From Tanytarsus gracilentus (Eukaryota > Arthropoda > Insecta > Diptera > Chironomidae), in the NCBI GenBank assembly GCA_038502055.1, contig JAXRKN010000039.1, positions 1,426,001 through 1,490,000 on the forward strand: a stretch of 64,000 bases of DNA, read 5' to 3'. The position numbers and the translations under genes are program-made. Shown in pieces: positions 52,171 through 64,000 of the stretch. Under the pieces are notes generated by a model. It had not been told where the DNA came from. It saw only the letters and a program-made list of their open reading frames with translations, and did no database searches. Position 1 is the stretch's first letter, and each line of letters begins with the position of its first letter.

Positions 52171-53871
52171 GATTATGAGCTTTTAATCACAATTAAAAAA
52201 CAACACGTGATAGTTAATTTTCAATAACAATTTTTGACCTCTTCAACCTTTCTAACGGCTTCTTGTTTTTAATTTATGCACTGATTTTAAATGCAATATT
52301 TTTTTCTGTTAAATACTTCAGACTTTCATTTTAATGGAATTATTTTTTGAATTAAATTGCAATTAAATATTTTGTGTCTCTACCAAACGATCGATTGCGC
52401 TCAACTAAAATTTTTGAGTATAAAATAAGCCGGCATGCTCGCACGTTCATGCTCTCACTTAAATGTGAGCTTTAAGAGAGTGAGTGATCGAATAAAAAAA
52501 GAGAATGAACGGTGCTTGACTCAAAAAGCTTAAATGAAGATTGAAAAGTTAGTAAGTCTCGATGCGAAAGCTCGAGAAAATGGTTAAAAAAATTAAAAAT
52601 TTATTTAGATTTTTTTGAGCAATAATTTTGCTGAAATTATTCTAATTTACTGAAAAATAAAATTTTACGAAAAAAAAATCTAGAAACTTTTAATTTTAAA
52701 AAATATATTTTTAATTCAGCCACTTCCTTTTAAAACTAAGAATCAACCACGTTAATAATTTTATAATAATTTTTATTTGACACATTCGTACACTTATCTT
52801 TTTATTTTTATTTTTTTTGAAGTACATTTTTAATACAAATTTCATAAGATACAGATTATCATCAATGAGTAAATTGACACAATTTCTTTACCAACTATTA
52901 ATATCTTTCACTAAAAAATTAAAAATATTTTATCATTTTTTGTCGAGACCATTTTTAAAAAAAAATTATTCATCTGAAATAGAAGAAAAAAGTTAGAAGA
53001 ATTTTTAAATCAATAATTTTAATGACACACATTTTTTGCTGAGCTTAATTAGTTAAAGCAAGATTAAGAAGTTAAAAGATTACAATTTTTAAAATTAAAA
53101 TGTTAGTTCGATTTACTTTTTTGATAAGTAGTTCGAAAATAATTAAAAATAAGAGAATTTTCCAAACCTTGAAAAAATTTTACGCACATAAAATTCTAAT
53201 TTTACTTTGTACTGCACTCAAAAATTCTAATTGACAAATTAAAACGGTTAGGTGTAATTATACAGACTAAATATTTACACAAAAGAGCGCGAAACAAGTT
53301 AATTGAATAAATTTTCGTCGAGGTGATTAGCATGTCACACAAATGTTAAATTTATATAATTATTAACACAGTAAGTATTAACTAATAACCTCGCAAAATG
53401 ACATGAATGTAATTCGAGAAATAAAACAAGTGATTTGCAATTTTTTTACATCTAACAATCACGATTTCTTATCAACTTTAGAGTAAAGTTTTATGAAAAG
53501 CTATGCGGTCAGTTCAATAGCATGACACGCAATTTCTCTGTGAACTCGTGATAAGAAATCAAAACAATTCCGAGTCACAAATAAATGAGTTTTGTTTTGA
53601 CAAAGCATAAAATTAATATTGAGTGATTTTGAAAGGCTTTTTATCCTATAAATATTTAGATCGATGGATTAAAATTTTAATTCGAGACTTAATGGTCAGA
53701 TTAAAATATAAGTTTTTTGTTCATTCAATCATTGGCTCATTTCTTATCATCGAAAAAACATCAAATCAAATGCTCTTAAAGAGATTTTTATATGTTAATA
53801 TGCACAAAATATAATTTGCTTAGTAATAAAATTAAAAGCTGCTACAACAAATAACAAATTCTAGTTAAATT
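52171..53871. other. Intergenic region upstream of the SLC22 gene
   Basis: Contains the promoter of the SLC22 gene (minus strand) and the 3' flank of the SLC16 gene. AT-rich. TATAAAATAAG at about 52419 is in plus orientation and matches no known gene start. No coding sequence seen. Confidence 0.5.
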
Positions 53872-56680
53872 CTATAAATTACTATAACAATATTTTCTCA
53901 CACCACCAGACTCAAATACAAGAAGCGAAATTTGGTTAGGTTTTAAAAGAAAAGTTGATATACCTGGCGTTGCCAATGTCGCTCGTCTATCTTCTCCTCC
54001 ATTAGCTGAGGTTTCTGAAATAATTAAAATTTACTTATAAATCTTAAACTTTTAATCCTCACCTTTATCCCATGCAACCTGTGGTAGATGCATATTCTGG
54101 AGTGCCTCATCCTCTTTTGTCACCACATTCGGCATAATTTTTTCATCCTTAACTAGTCGAATGAGAAACATCATTGTTGCCCCTATAAGTGGAGGTATGC
54201 CGGCTAGCACAAATGGAATTTTATATGATTTTGTGGTATCATAAATTTCACCGGCAATTGGAGGACCGGCGGTGAGTCCAAATGAACACAGTCCAAGTAA
54301 AAATCCTATAGCTTGAGCTGCTCCATGAGCGCCACAAAGATCATATGCGATTGGACCGAGCATACTGATGAAGCATCCATCGAATAATCCCATAGCAAGC
54401 ACAATTACAAGCAGCACCATGTAGGTTTCAGTTAGTGGCACAAAAATGGTTGCGAGACCAATAAAATAAAATGAGATTTGCTGCAATAAAATTCTGTTGA
54501 CACCCGGCAAGTCCGAGATCCATCCAAAAATTATGCGTCCAATGCCAGAACTGATTCCAATGCACATCAAAGGGAAATTAATGTTTTCATCCGGAAATTT
54601 GGTGGCAATGAATTTTCCGATGTGAACATAGGGCACAAAATAGCCGAAAAGGGCGACCGGGATTGAAATCGCCCAAATGACATATTTTCGCCTCTTCCAA
54701 TTGTCAAAATTGATGATTGACCTTAACACATTGTAGCACTTCGAACGGTGAGCTTTTGTAGCTTTTTTCGGTTGTGGTGGTTGGAGTGGTTTGAAGACGA
54801 TCGCAAATAAAATTATAAAACTCGACATGAACATCATGACGTGGAGGCATCGTTTAAGTCCATAGTTTTTCTCGAGATACGATAAAAATTCGGGCATGAT
54901 AAAGGTGAAAACTGAAGAGCCAGCAGTAACGAATCCATTAACGATCCCGAGTTTCTTCTTAAAGTAGTGTCCTAAAATAGCGAGCGACGGTGTGTAAGCG
55001 AGTGCAGCTCCAGTGCCAAAAATCAGTCCATACGTAATGCATAAAATTGCAACTTTATCCGGCTCAAATGGATCGTTTGTGTGATATGCAGATAAAAACA
55101 TTCCGCCGGTTGTGAGAACACCACCCAAGAGAGTCGTCCTACGAAGTCCAAGCTTATCAACTAAAATTCCAGAAACTGGCGAGAAAAAGAATGTTGCACC
55201 GATTGTAAGAGAGCCGACGAGAGCTGTGAAAGAGAAAAATAAATAAATAATTTTTTTCTACAACGACCTGCCACACTAAAAATCAGCATTCACACATCTT
55301 ATCAAGGTTGTAAAATAATTTTTCTTGTTACCTCATTCTATTTACACATCGTGTGTGTTTCATTATAAATATAAATAGTAAAAATTATTAAGTAAGCGAT
55401 AAGCGCCAAAAAAAACTAATTAAAGAAAATCATTCAAATTTTTTCATAAACTAAAAATAAAAATTCTTTTGATGAAATTGTCGAGAGCAAATGAAAATAG
55501 ACACCGGCAGTTCGAAAAAGACCGGTGATTTTGGTTGTCTTGCTCAAAATAAATTCGAGGATAATTTTTAACAAACAAATTGATGAAAATTAGAAAAATA
55601 TTTAAAGTCCGCTTGAAGTTTTTCTTATACAAAAAAAAATTCTGTTTTCCCCTGAGTTTTCCTTACAAGAACTTCAGAACTTAGAAACAATCAATATTAA
55701 TCGATAGTTCATTCACATAGCGCTTTTACCGCTTCACTTTCTCTCTTGACGACAACAACTTCGCACATGTCAATTTACCTAGAGGCGATCCTTTATTTTT
55801 TCATGATTTATCGTCAAGTGAGAAAAGCGTGAGATTATATCGAAAATACTCAATAAATTGACACATTTCTTGATTGATTTTTGCGATGGACTGAATGGAT
55901 ATTTTGAGGGATAATTTGATATCAAAATGTTTGCCGGCTGGCTTCCTTCCTTAATTGAATTCAATTCTCTTAATTGCTTACAAATAGAAAAAAGGTTGCC
56001 GCGCATGTTTGCGATATCTTATCAGCGTGCCTTCATGACACATTTTGCAAATATTTTTTCCCTCCGATGCCAATTGAGTAAATAATTAAGTCTGAGCGAT
56101 CTTTTGAAAAAACGAGCAATGATTTATTAATTAACTCATTTGCTTGCTTTTAAATAAATGACACATTTGTATAAAGAATTCAATAAACCCGATTGAACTT
56201 GATCTTGAAGTGAGTTTGTAAAATAAATCGAGATTAGATTAGGAATTTTGTTTTGATTGTAAAAAAGGAATTTAAAAATATTTTCGCCATTCATTTATTT
56301 TTCATAATCGATCCCCACACTCGCGTCAATCACACCCTCAATCCGCCACACGCCACGTCATTGCACTTCCGTAGAAATGAAAACTCATCGATAAAAAATA
56401 TCAACTTACACGCTTTGCTCGATGCAAGCGGATCGCCACTTTTCTCCAGCTGTCTTTGCAAGCTTAAATATACGATGGAATAGCTGTTGATGATACCAAA
56501 TAAAATTCCATTGCACATGAATGCACAAAGCATGACTAAATATCCTCGAAATCCTCCATCGGGCGGCTCATAGACGACAGTCTCATTTTTCTTGCTTTCA
56601 AGAACTTTCGACTGGACGATCGCAACATGATTATTATTGTTGGCTTTAATAAGTGAATCAGAATTATTTTCAAAAGTCAT
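53872..56680 (-). CDS. Monocarboxylate transporter (SLC16 family), 3 coding exons, ~524 aa
   Basis: Exons (minus) 56410-56680, 54063-55223 and 53872-54014; phases 1 and 1 match. The N-terminal cytosolic tail is followed by the family's TM1 signature in the form YEPPDGGFRGYLVMLCAF, then ASLVGSLTIGATFFFSPVSG and the TM5 motif GHYFKKKLGIVNGFVTAGS. A long central cytosolic loop separates the two six-helix halves; the second half has RIIFGWISDLPG and GPPIAGEIYD. Family members carry lactate, pyruvate, ketone bodies or aromatic amino acids across the plasma membrane, usually with protons. Substrate is not assigned. The start at 56680 is the first ATG (a GTG-led extension exists upstream in frame). 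The C-terminus is less sure: exon 2 could read through to stop at 54052 (VAWDKGED), and exon 3 contains a further GTATAT donor near 53962. The form reported ends in a conserved-looking FESGGVRKYCYSNL. Confidence 0.87.
55224..56409 (-). other. Intron 1 of the SLC16 gene (1.19 kb)
   Basis: Donor GTAAGT at 56409, acceptor TTTCACAG at 55224, phase 1. AT-rich, no feature recognised. Confidence 0.75.
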
Positions 56681-57335
56681 GCTGAACTTTTTTCCCACAA
56701 AGGAATTATTTTCTGCGATCTTTATTAATTCCCTCTCTTTGTCTCTCGCACGTTTGTAAACTTTATTTTTATTTTTATTTTTACTATTTTCAGCACATTT
56801 TCGTTTTTAATTGCCTCTTTTTTGAGTTCACAAAAGCTGATAAAGTTCAAGCTCTAAATATTTTTTTGAAATGCGATAAGCGCGATTAAAATTATATTTT
56901 TCTTTGATTATCTGCTATCGATATTAAATAAATATTTTCAATTATATTTCTTTTCACACTTTTCACCTCCATGCGGATCTACGGAAAAAACCCAACCGCA
57001 CTCGCTCATCGAACTTGTAAAACTAAAAAAATGAAAATGTTTCTCGCAATGCTTTAAATACTTGTAGAAAAGAGAGAGAATATTGAAGCGTTTTAGATGT
57101 GTGCATGTGCGTTTATTTGGTTGTCTTCATTTCACTGTAGAATGTTTAGCCTTTTTTGAGCGAGTATAGTGTGACTCTCTGTGGACATTTTGACTTATAT
57201 GAAAAAGTCAAACTAAAATTTATGCATCACGCATGCAGCGTGATCAATGCGAAAATGTGCAACTTTTAAATCCTCTTCGTTAACTTTTTTTTCGTATCTT
57301 CAATAAATTGTATTTAAGTTTTTATTTCATTTTTT
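56681..57335. other. Upstream region of the SLC16 gene
   Basis: Should hold the promoter and 5' untranslated region of the minus-strand SLC16 gene. No clear core promoter element seen; bounded upstream by a transposon end at 57336. Confidence 0.45.
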
Positions 57336-58648
57336 TATAGCTCTGCTATGTATTAAATTTGTATTCCTTCGAAATCAGTTTTTCTCTCTCTAATTCTATG
57401 GCATTGAAATCGGTTGATCCTACGAGGAACTAGCGACATTTAAATCATTTTTAGGTTTTCGACTCGGGTTTTCGTTGTGCAATAAAGGCCCCATTTTCAT
57501 ACAAATTTTTAGTTAGCTTTTTCTGCAGTAATCAGTTTTTTTAGAAAGTTTAATAACAACGCCTGTCGTAGACTCACCTTGTTTAAGAACGTGATTTTTG
57601 AATCAAGCGTGGTACGATTAGAAAAGAATATTTTTAATTTAATCAGATCAGATTAAACTAAATCCAAGATTAATTTTATTAATTTTTTGAAGTTAATTTT
57701 ATATTTTAAACAAAATAAAAGTGCACTCACCTTGTAATAAATTTATCTTTAACTTTTTCTCATTTAAAAATGTCATAAGGAAAAGTTATTGCTCACGGAT
57801 TTTCTTAATTATTTGTAAATGTTGTAAATTATTATCACCAAATCGTGTCTTAAATTTTCGTTTATATAAATAAATTTTACGAAGAATACCGGAATGGAGG
57901 TGAATTGAGTCCCGTTCATGTCGAGAGTAATGCAAAATATTGAATTCACACATGTATAGTTCCAGTGATTCAAAAGAATTATTGAAGTAAAACAAGATGG
58001 GTCTGCAAACGGCGTTGCCATTTCCAATAGCTCCGCATAGATTAGTACCCTACTCCGTTGGCACTTTTGGTTAATCATGAAGGACATCCTTCAAAAATCA
58101 TCAATGCCAATCGATTCCTGATGCAATGACGAGTTCAACGACATACATGAAGCCATTGTTCTGAAAAATGGACATTAGTGGCACTCCTGGCCGTCCATGA
58201 TGGACACTCCTCAAAAATCGTCAATGTCAATCGATTCCTGATGCAATGACGAGTTCAACGATACCCATGAAGCCATATAAGAGAAAATTTGTATGAAAAA
58301 GGACATTTTTGCACTCAGGGACGGTCCTTCGAGGGTCGTACCTCAAAACAAAATACTTCTTGCACAACTAGAACCAAAACCCGATCTTTAGCCACAAACC
58401 CGAATCAAATCCAACCAGCCGTTCTTGAGATATGCCGCCCACTAAGATCGTAAGAAAGTAAGATGACTTAAATGGCTCTAACTCCTCGTAGGAGCAACCG
58501 ATTTCAAATCTGTTTTCGCCAGTTTGTAGGGTTTGACTAGGCCTATCATTTGAGTATATGTTTTGGTATTGCACAATGTAATGTCTTGGCACTAGGGGCT
58601 GAAAACTGGTTTTGGAGAAATCCAAAATTAATATATAGCGGAGCTATA
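57336..58648. mobile_element. Non-autonomous DNA transposon with inverted ends, ~1.3 kb
   Basis: Left end TATAGCTCTGCTATGTATTA and right end (complement) TATAGCTCCGCTATATATTA match at 18 of 20 positions, both bordered by TA, suggesting a TA target duplication. Similarity between the two ends continues inward in patches: both carry GAAATCGGTTG(A/C)TCCTACGA followed by a related A/T-rich stretch and, further in, TTTCATACAAATTTT. No transposase frame remains; the 85-aa open frame at 58368-58625 (minus) lies wholly within the right end and has no transposase motif. TA-flanked inverted ends suggest a Tc1/mariner-type parent, but the family is not certain. Confidence 0.65.
58060..58309. repeat. Two tandem copies of a ~120-bp unit inside the transposon
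   Basis: Units starting with GGCAC at 58060 and 58180 share a nearly identical 60-bp core (AATCGATTCCTGATGCAATG then ACGAGTTCAACGA). A third partial unit starts near 58309. Internal tandem duplication is common in non-autonomous elements. Confidence 0.8.
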
Positions 58649-59639
58649 AAATGATTTAAAGAAAAAGTAAATTTTGGAATTTTTTTTAAACCAGAAAGTT
58701 CGAAAAAATTAAATTTAATCGATTCAAGAAAATAAAATCACTGTTGTTATTCTCAAATCAGTGAACGTATCAATACGTTTTTTATCAGACACTTATAGAC
58801 TTTTAAAGATAATGAATTGAATTCCATGATTGCTATTCTTATCTGACAAACTTTTATCTACAGTAAAAAAAATCTTTTTTAAAACTCAATATGTAAATTA
58901 TAATAATTCAATAAAAAAAATTTCCGTAAACGAATCAATTTAAGAGAGATTTACGTTGCGGCTATAAACTTAAATCAAAACGAATTGTTACAACAAGTGT
59001 CAATTTAAATTTTATAGTGCAAAAACATTTCATGCATGGTGACAAATTGGAATTTAAATTGAATTAATTTAGGGAATATAAGAATATTGTCAATTGTCAT
59101 CAATGAAATCTTCTGTTATTCCGTCAGTCTATTTTGTATATTATTGCAACTCCACATTAAAATATTAAAGAATAAAACGACAAATTTTTTTACCTTCCGG
59201 ATAGTTTCAGCGACGAACAGAAAGAATCGCTTATAGAAAAGAATCAGCATAAATGTTAATAAATATAAATTATTTTATGAAAAAGCCTTGATCTACATTG
59301 AAATTGATATTTTAAATCAGAGTGTATGTTCTCAAATTATTTTATCGGCTTTATTAAGTCGCTCTCTGGGTCGAAAATTACAACTTTCGTTCACTTGAAA
59401 AATAAAATTTAGATGTTGCTATCAGGTTTTTGAGTAATCAAATTATCGACCGTCAAACATAAATCATTAGGTTGACATAATGGATGTTAGTGAAAAAGTA
59501 TCGAGAATAATTTTAATTTGTTTGTTTTCTCAAAAAAGATAAAACAAGAGCAATGATAATCAATTTAAGTTTGACAGCGATTGCGCAAAATGAGTATTCA
59601 AAAACTTGATAGCTTGAGCTATTTTAAAGTGAAAATTTA
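58649..59639. other. Intergenic spacer, 3' flank of UFL1
   Basis: AT-rich; no gene, RNA or repeat recognised. Confidence 0.5.
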
Positions 59640-62178
59640 TCAATCTTCACGATCATCGTCTTTTCCTTTAACCTTTTTGAAATTCGCTGCCATATCTTTT
59701 GCCTTCGGAATAACTTCATCCAACTTGTCGGTTATTTCTTTCTTAGTCTCCTCAGAATCAGCTTTAAAATGCAGTAAAACAAGCTCGTGGAACTTAAGCA
59801 ACAAGTCACTCTGCTCGTCTGTTAAATGTCCAATACTCAAGAAATCCAAAATCGATGAGACAAATTTCCCAGACGCGTGAAGCATCGTGCCAGTTGCAAT
59901 CGTGTAAATTACCAAGCACGCAATATGAAGCACCAATGATGGCTCGTTACATTTGTAGAGCTGATCCAAAAGCCCTTGCTTATGCGTCAAAATGATTTGC
60001 CTACACAAAAATTGGCAATTAAAATTAATTGAGGATAAAGTCTGCGTGCGGTATTTAAATTAACTTACTTGTCTTTCTTCTTATCGATCTTTTTTAAAAT
60101 CATTGAACATGCGGTGAGCATATTTTCAGATGCGATGAGAAAGTCTTCAATAGATGCATTAAGTGACTTATTGAGAGCAATTAAAGTCGATTTAAAGGAT
60201 TGTTGACATTCCGTTGCGATGCGATTTCGTTGGTCTGGTGTTATTTGCGATGTTAGTTGATTAGCGAAGCTCAATTCGCTCTCAATTGCGACATAGTGTG
60301 CGACTTCGTTGACAAAATCAGTTCCGAGACTTTTGAGAAGATATTTTGACAATTGTGACTGAATGTCGGCATTTGTGAAGATTTTTAAGCCTTTTTCATA
60401 CAAACGAATGTCATTAAACATATTGTTGAGCTTATCCTGGAGAGTACTATGAGTCACTTTGCGATTTTGTATGTTGCTTTGCAGTGAAATCGAATAGAGC
60501 TCATTGGCTTTGTTCTGGGCGTATTTATTCAGTTGGAGTTTGTAGTAGTTTGCAACTTGTGATATTAAATCATCGAGCCCATCCGACTCGAGCGTGGCTT
60601 TGATAACTTTTTTAATCTCGCCGACACTCACAAACTCTATTTGAGCATCTTTTGTTTTCTTATTTGACGCTTGAAACTCTTCATCCGATTCAGACTCGCC
60701 AAAATCTTTATCCTTCTTTCCACGCGCATGTTTCTTTGTTGATTTTGTTTTAGTTTCACGACCTTGTGCACCTCCTCCTTGCTTACCGCCAGCTGCTTTT
60801 TTGCGACGTTCTTCGCGCTTGTCACCTTTTCCTATCGACTCTTCAATCTCCAAATCCTGATGCTTAATAGTTCTTTCGGCGACGTACTTCTGATATGCAC
60901 CTGATTCAATTGATATTTTAGCATTGTTATCGGCAACCTCATAGACGGGTTTAAGCAAATCATCAATGTATTTCGTCGTAAGAATGACATTATTAAAAAT
61001 TTGTGTCAATCGCTGCTTGCTGGGCGTCAGAACGACTTGAATTAATTTCTCAATATCCTCTTCATGAACAACAGTTGGAAGCACTGTTGAAATGTCCAAG
61101 AAAGTGCTCGTAGCGATAGATTCTTCAAGCGTGGACTCGACTTGATCTATGATGCTCTGACCCAAGACACACTTATTGAGATATGTTAATTTTTCACCCG
61201 GCAACTGCTTTTGAATAAATGCTTTAGGCTCGGAAACACCGAGAGCAGCTACTGAATCATATTCCAAGTATCCATTTTGACGGAAGAAGCATTTTACCCA
61301 CTCAGTTTGAGTTTTCGTATAGATGTGAGGAATGTATATTGCACCAGAAGATTTGGATGTCAAATTTCCTGTGGCACTGACATCGTTAGTGAGCGAGAAG
61401 AAGAGTCTCTCCTGTAAGCCTGTCTGTGAAATGATTTGCGAAACGGGAGTTGGTTTTGTGAGCCCAACTAATGCACCACGAATCTTTGCCTTGCATCGTG
61501 AGATGAATGAGGGCGTATAAAGAAGTCGAGGATTGTTCGAATCTTGCTTGCCAAAAATAAGTCTTCCCATATTTTTCTCAACGACATCGTGAAGTAAAAA
61601 ATCACTCGGAAGATCATAAGCGCCAGTGAGTTCCGAAATGTTTATCTCACCATTTTGACTGAGTCTTTCGTTGATTTCTGCAGCAATACGAAGAACATAC
61701 TCGGCTGATATTAATTGACCGAGAATCAGTGTCACTTTTGTATCTTCACTTGCCAGTTGCTCGGCAATCGGCTGGATCTTTTGCAAATCGACATTTAATA
61801 TCTTCGAGGCATCGACAAGGTTTAGACGCTGTAAATTTTTATAATATAAACCTGGTTTAAATGATTAAATAAAGTATACTCACTCCTTGCACATACAACT
61901 CATCTTCTAGTTCACGTCTCAATTGATCATTCGTAAGATATTCTTTGCCATCAGTCGTGAACACTAGCTCAATTAAACCCTTTTCGAGCAGCAAGCTGAC
62001 AACTTCAACGCAATTTCTTTCCGACAATCTGAATTTAATTTTTTTAGAAAGTTGACACGAATACAGGGAAAATTTAATTTCATATTTTAAGTCGTTCTTA
62101 CCTTGCCAACGACGATGACAACTGTGCCTTCTGAAAGTCGGCTGCCAAACGTTTAATTTCATCCCAATTTGCATCCAT
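59640..62178 (-). CDS. Ufl1: E3 UFM1-protein ligase 1 (UFL1), 4 exons, 780 aa
   Basis: Exons (minus) 62102-62178, 61884-62028, 60069-61828 and 59640-60000; all phases match. Starts MDANWDEIKRLAADFQKAQL and continues LSERNCVEVVSLLLEKGLI, LVFTTDGKEYLTNDQLRREL and GEINISELTGAYDLPSDFL, the conserved UFL1 N-terminus with partial and full winged-helix folds that bind DDRGK1/UFBP1. A Lys-rich disordered stretch lies at about 400-445 (KKAAGGKQGG, KSTKKHARGKKDKD), followed by the helical C-terminal half. Length (780 aa) is close to the vertebrate enzyme (about 790). UFL1 has no RING or HECT domain; with DDRGK1 and CDK5RAP3 it moves UFM1 from UFC1 to targets at the ER membrane, notably ribosomal protein uL24, in ER stress and ribosome quality control. 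It shares a short upstream region with the divergent gene at 62351. Confidence 0.96.
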
Positions 62179-62350
62179 TACTGTTGGAAATTCCTTTAAT
62201 TTTAAAGAATTTACAAATATACAATTTAAATTTTTTTATTTACACTGAACAGTATTCGAGTGAAGTTTGAATTTGAATTTTTAAAAACGGTTACAAAAAA
62301 ATTGCAAGAAAATTTTCACTCGAAATAAGAAAAATCGCTAAAAATTAAAA
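62179..62350. promoter_or_regulatory. Short divergent promoter region between UFL1 and the BTB-like gene
   Basis: Only 172 bp separate the two start codons, so the region must carry both 5' untranslated leaders and both start sites, or be a single bidirectional promoter. No TATA box is clear in either direction. Confidence 0.5.
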
Positions 62351-63182
62351 ATGAGCAAGTCAGACTGGCCTAAGAGTAAAATTATTAAGACTCATATCTC
62401 AAACCTCAATTGGAGCATCAAAAATTTTGGATTGCGTAAAGGATTCAACATCGGTTGCATGAACACAGAGAAAATTCGAATTGGAGAATCAAACTTTTCG
62501 TGGTAAGAAATTTTCTAAAATTGAAAATCCAGTCCTAAGATTTTTCTTCAAAAGGTGGGCAGAGATCGTAAGCGAGTTGACAATTGAGAACATATATAAG
62601 GACAAGAAGGTTTTGAATGTGTTGATTATGAAGGAAAAGGAGCATTATTGTTACGGGAAGTTTACCTATGACGTAAAAATTGATTTGGATCATGCAAAAC
62701 CGCGTGTATTCAAGAAGATGGAAATGCTGACTCAACATATGCATAAAATTTGTCTTGGTGACCCGTATATCGATGAAGATTCAATGAGATTTCGGTTTGA
62801 GATTAAGGTGTATGAGTACGACTTAACGGGCCATGAAATTAAAAGTATGAATTCAAACGACTACAAAATGAATATTCTCAAGGATTTGGATAATTTGTTG
62901 AAATTTGGCATATGCTCGGACATGGAAGTTAAGGTACGAGGCAAAGGATTCCAACTTCATAAGGCAATCATGGACCGTTCACCAGAATTGCCGAGAGACC
63001 TCAATGATTCCATTAGTGCTGAGCTTTTCGAAGAGTACTTGAATTTTGTGTACACTGGCGTTTTCAAGAGAGAAATGAGAAAGAATGCTTTGGAAATGAT
63101 GAAAACTTTTGCAGAAAAACTCAAATTTGATGCTCTGGAAATTGTCTGCGAAAAAATGTTGGATGACATCACTTTTGATTGA
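62351..63182 (+). CDS. MATH/BTB-like protein, divergent, 2 exons, 259 aa
   Basis: Exons 62351-62502 and 62555-63182, joined at a TG|G Trp codon over a 52-bp intron (GTAAGA...TTCAAAAG). The N-terminal 145 residues (ISNLNWSIKNFGLR, later MRFRFEIKVYEYD) have the beta-rich layout and W-I start of a MATH domain. The C-terminal part is a BTB fold by motif: SDMEVKVRGKGFQLHKAIM, RSPEL, ELFEEYLNFVYTGVFK, and MMKTFAEKLKFDALEIVCE. The BTB is short: the segment normally found between the HKAIL-RSPVF motif and the YTG helix is about 20 residues smaller. MATH-BTB proteins are usually substrate adaptors of Cullin-3 ubiquitin ligases; given the shortened BTB, binding to Cullin-3 is uncertain. AATAAA candidates lie just downstream near 63240 and 63293. 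Confidence 0.72.
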
Positions 63183-63360
63183 ACGAGATTTAACGGTTTT
63201 TTTAAATCTCACGTGTGTATTTTCACGTGACAAATTTTTAAATAAATCCCTCACTACCAGAAAACACTTTGAGAAAATTTTGGATTTTTTGTGAATAAAG
63301 TTAAGTAACGCTAAATTAAGAATATATATTTGCTGGAGATAACAAGAAAGGCATACAAAA

Positions 63361-64000
63361 ATGCTGAATCCACTTCTGGAATTCGCTTCGCGGTTCCGCC
63401 CGAAAGAAATTCACACGACAAACTTTTCGTTCAAACTCATCACTCGAATCACGGTAAACATACTGTTCTTCAGCATTATTGCGATGTTTTCATCAGCTTT
63501 TATGCTTGGGTAAGTGTTGTTTGATCGTTATTTAGCGATTTGAGGGATCTTGAAAAGATCCAGTGAGAAAATAGGTTAGAATAAATTTTAAAAAACTTCC
63601 AGAAACGTTATTGACTGCTACACTGACACGCGTCATCTCGGAAGCATAATTTCACAACGTTGTTGGGCGGAGGGTGTCTTCATAGATCGCACTATGCTCA
63701 ATACAACAGTCGGCACAAGAGTAATTTCACCAGGAGTTGGAGTTTGGCATCGCGAAGCTGAATATGTCCATCAAGCTTACTATCAATGGATTCCGCCGTT
63801 GTTAATCATTCAAGGGCTAATTTTTTACTTGCCTCGAGGTATTTGGAAGTTATTCGAGCATGAAACAATGGGAAAACTAATGGGCAAAAATGGTAAGCAA
63901 AAGTTACAGAGTTTATTAATTTTTAAGAACTCAACTAATTCTATTCTAATGCCGTAGATGGACCGCTCATGACAGAGAAGTGGAAGGAGAAACGCAATCA
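63361..64000 (+). CDS. Innexin, gap-junction protein (5' part, cut by the window end)
   Basis: Exons 63361-63509, 63603-63892 and 63958 onward, phases 2 and 1 matching; the gene continues beyond 64000. The N-terminus (MLNPLLEFASRFRP) leads to TM1 (about residues 27-50). The first extracellular loop has the two conserved cysteines (DCYTDTRHLG ... QRCWAEGVF) and PGVG. TM2 begins with YYQWIPPLLIIQGLIFYLP, the innexin hallmark YYQW(V/I). Then IWKLFEHETMGKLM leads into the cytoplasmic loop. Innexins form gap-junction channels and hemichannels between insect cells. The usual WV-F after YYQ is WI-P here, and the N-terminus differs from the common innexins 1-3, so it belongs to a more divergent member that I cannot name. 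Confidence 0.9.

Noticed and set aside
1..64000. tRNA genes and well-known conserved insect microRNAs
   Set aside because: By eye I found no A-box/B-box pair or recognised mature microRNA sequence; a covariance-model search (tRNAscan-SE, Rfam) would be decisive.

Overview
This is an AT-rich eukaryotic chromosome segment, almost certainly from a dipteran insect. A lower fly such as a non-biting midge would fit, but the species cannot be fixed from the sequence alone. Evidence: GT-AG introns, many of only 50-130 bp; orthologues of insect genes (myosin XVIII/Mhcl, a CLIP-domain serine protease, Orct-type SLC22, SLC16, a PAPS transporter, UFL1, an innexin); long non-coding introns; and a Foldback-type transposon. 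I joined the exons by hand from splice sites and reading phase. No transcript or database evidence was available.

Layout. 500-2303 (+): two-exon gene resembling MYCBP-associated protein (axoneme/sperm type). 2304-9179: no convincing gene. 9180-45129 (+): one very large gene for an unconventional myosin XVIII (Mhcl), 12 coding exons, about 1960 aa. Its introns hold two more large first-exon candidates (25361 and 38683), both ending in phase-0 donors, which would give motorless isoforms. They also hold two antisense genes: a tiny four-exon secreted peptide (18956-19324) and a CLIP-domain serine protease (30712-32114). A 4.16-kb Foldback-like transposon (32180-36336) with 9-bp target duplications sits just 66 bp upstream of the protease start codon.

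46466-47674 (+): SLC35B3-type PAPS transporter, convergent with an SLC22 organic cation transporter (48071-52170, -). 53872-56680 (-): SLC16 monocarboxylate transporter. 57336-58648: a non-autonomous DNA transposon with TA-flanked inverted ends. 59640-62178 (-): UFL1, the UFM1 E3 ligase, divergent from a MATH/BTB-like gene (62351-63182, +) across about 170 bp. 63361 to the window end (+): the 5' part of an innexin.

Functionally this is an ordinary insect gene neighbourhood, not an operon-like system. The three transporters lie side by side but belong to different families. The most unusual items are the nested alternative starts of the myosin gene, the unreported-looking secreted micro-gene inside its intron, and the Foldback element placed at the protease promoter.
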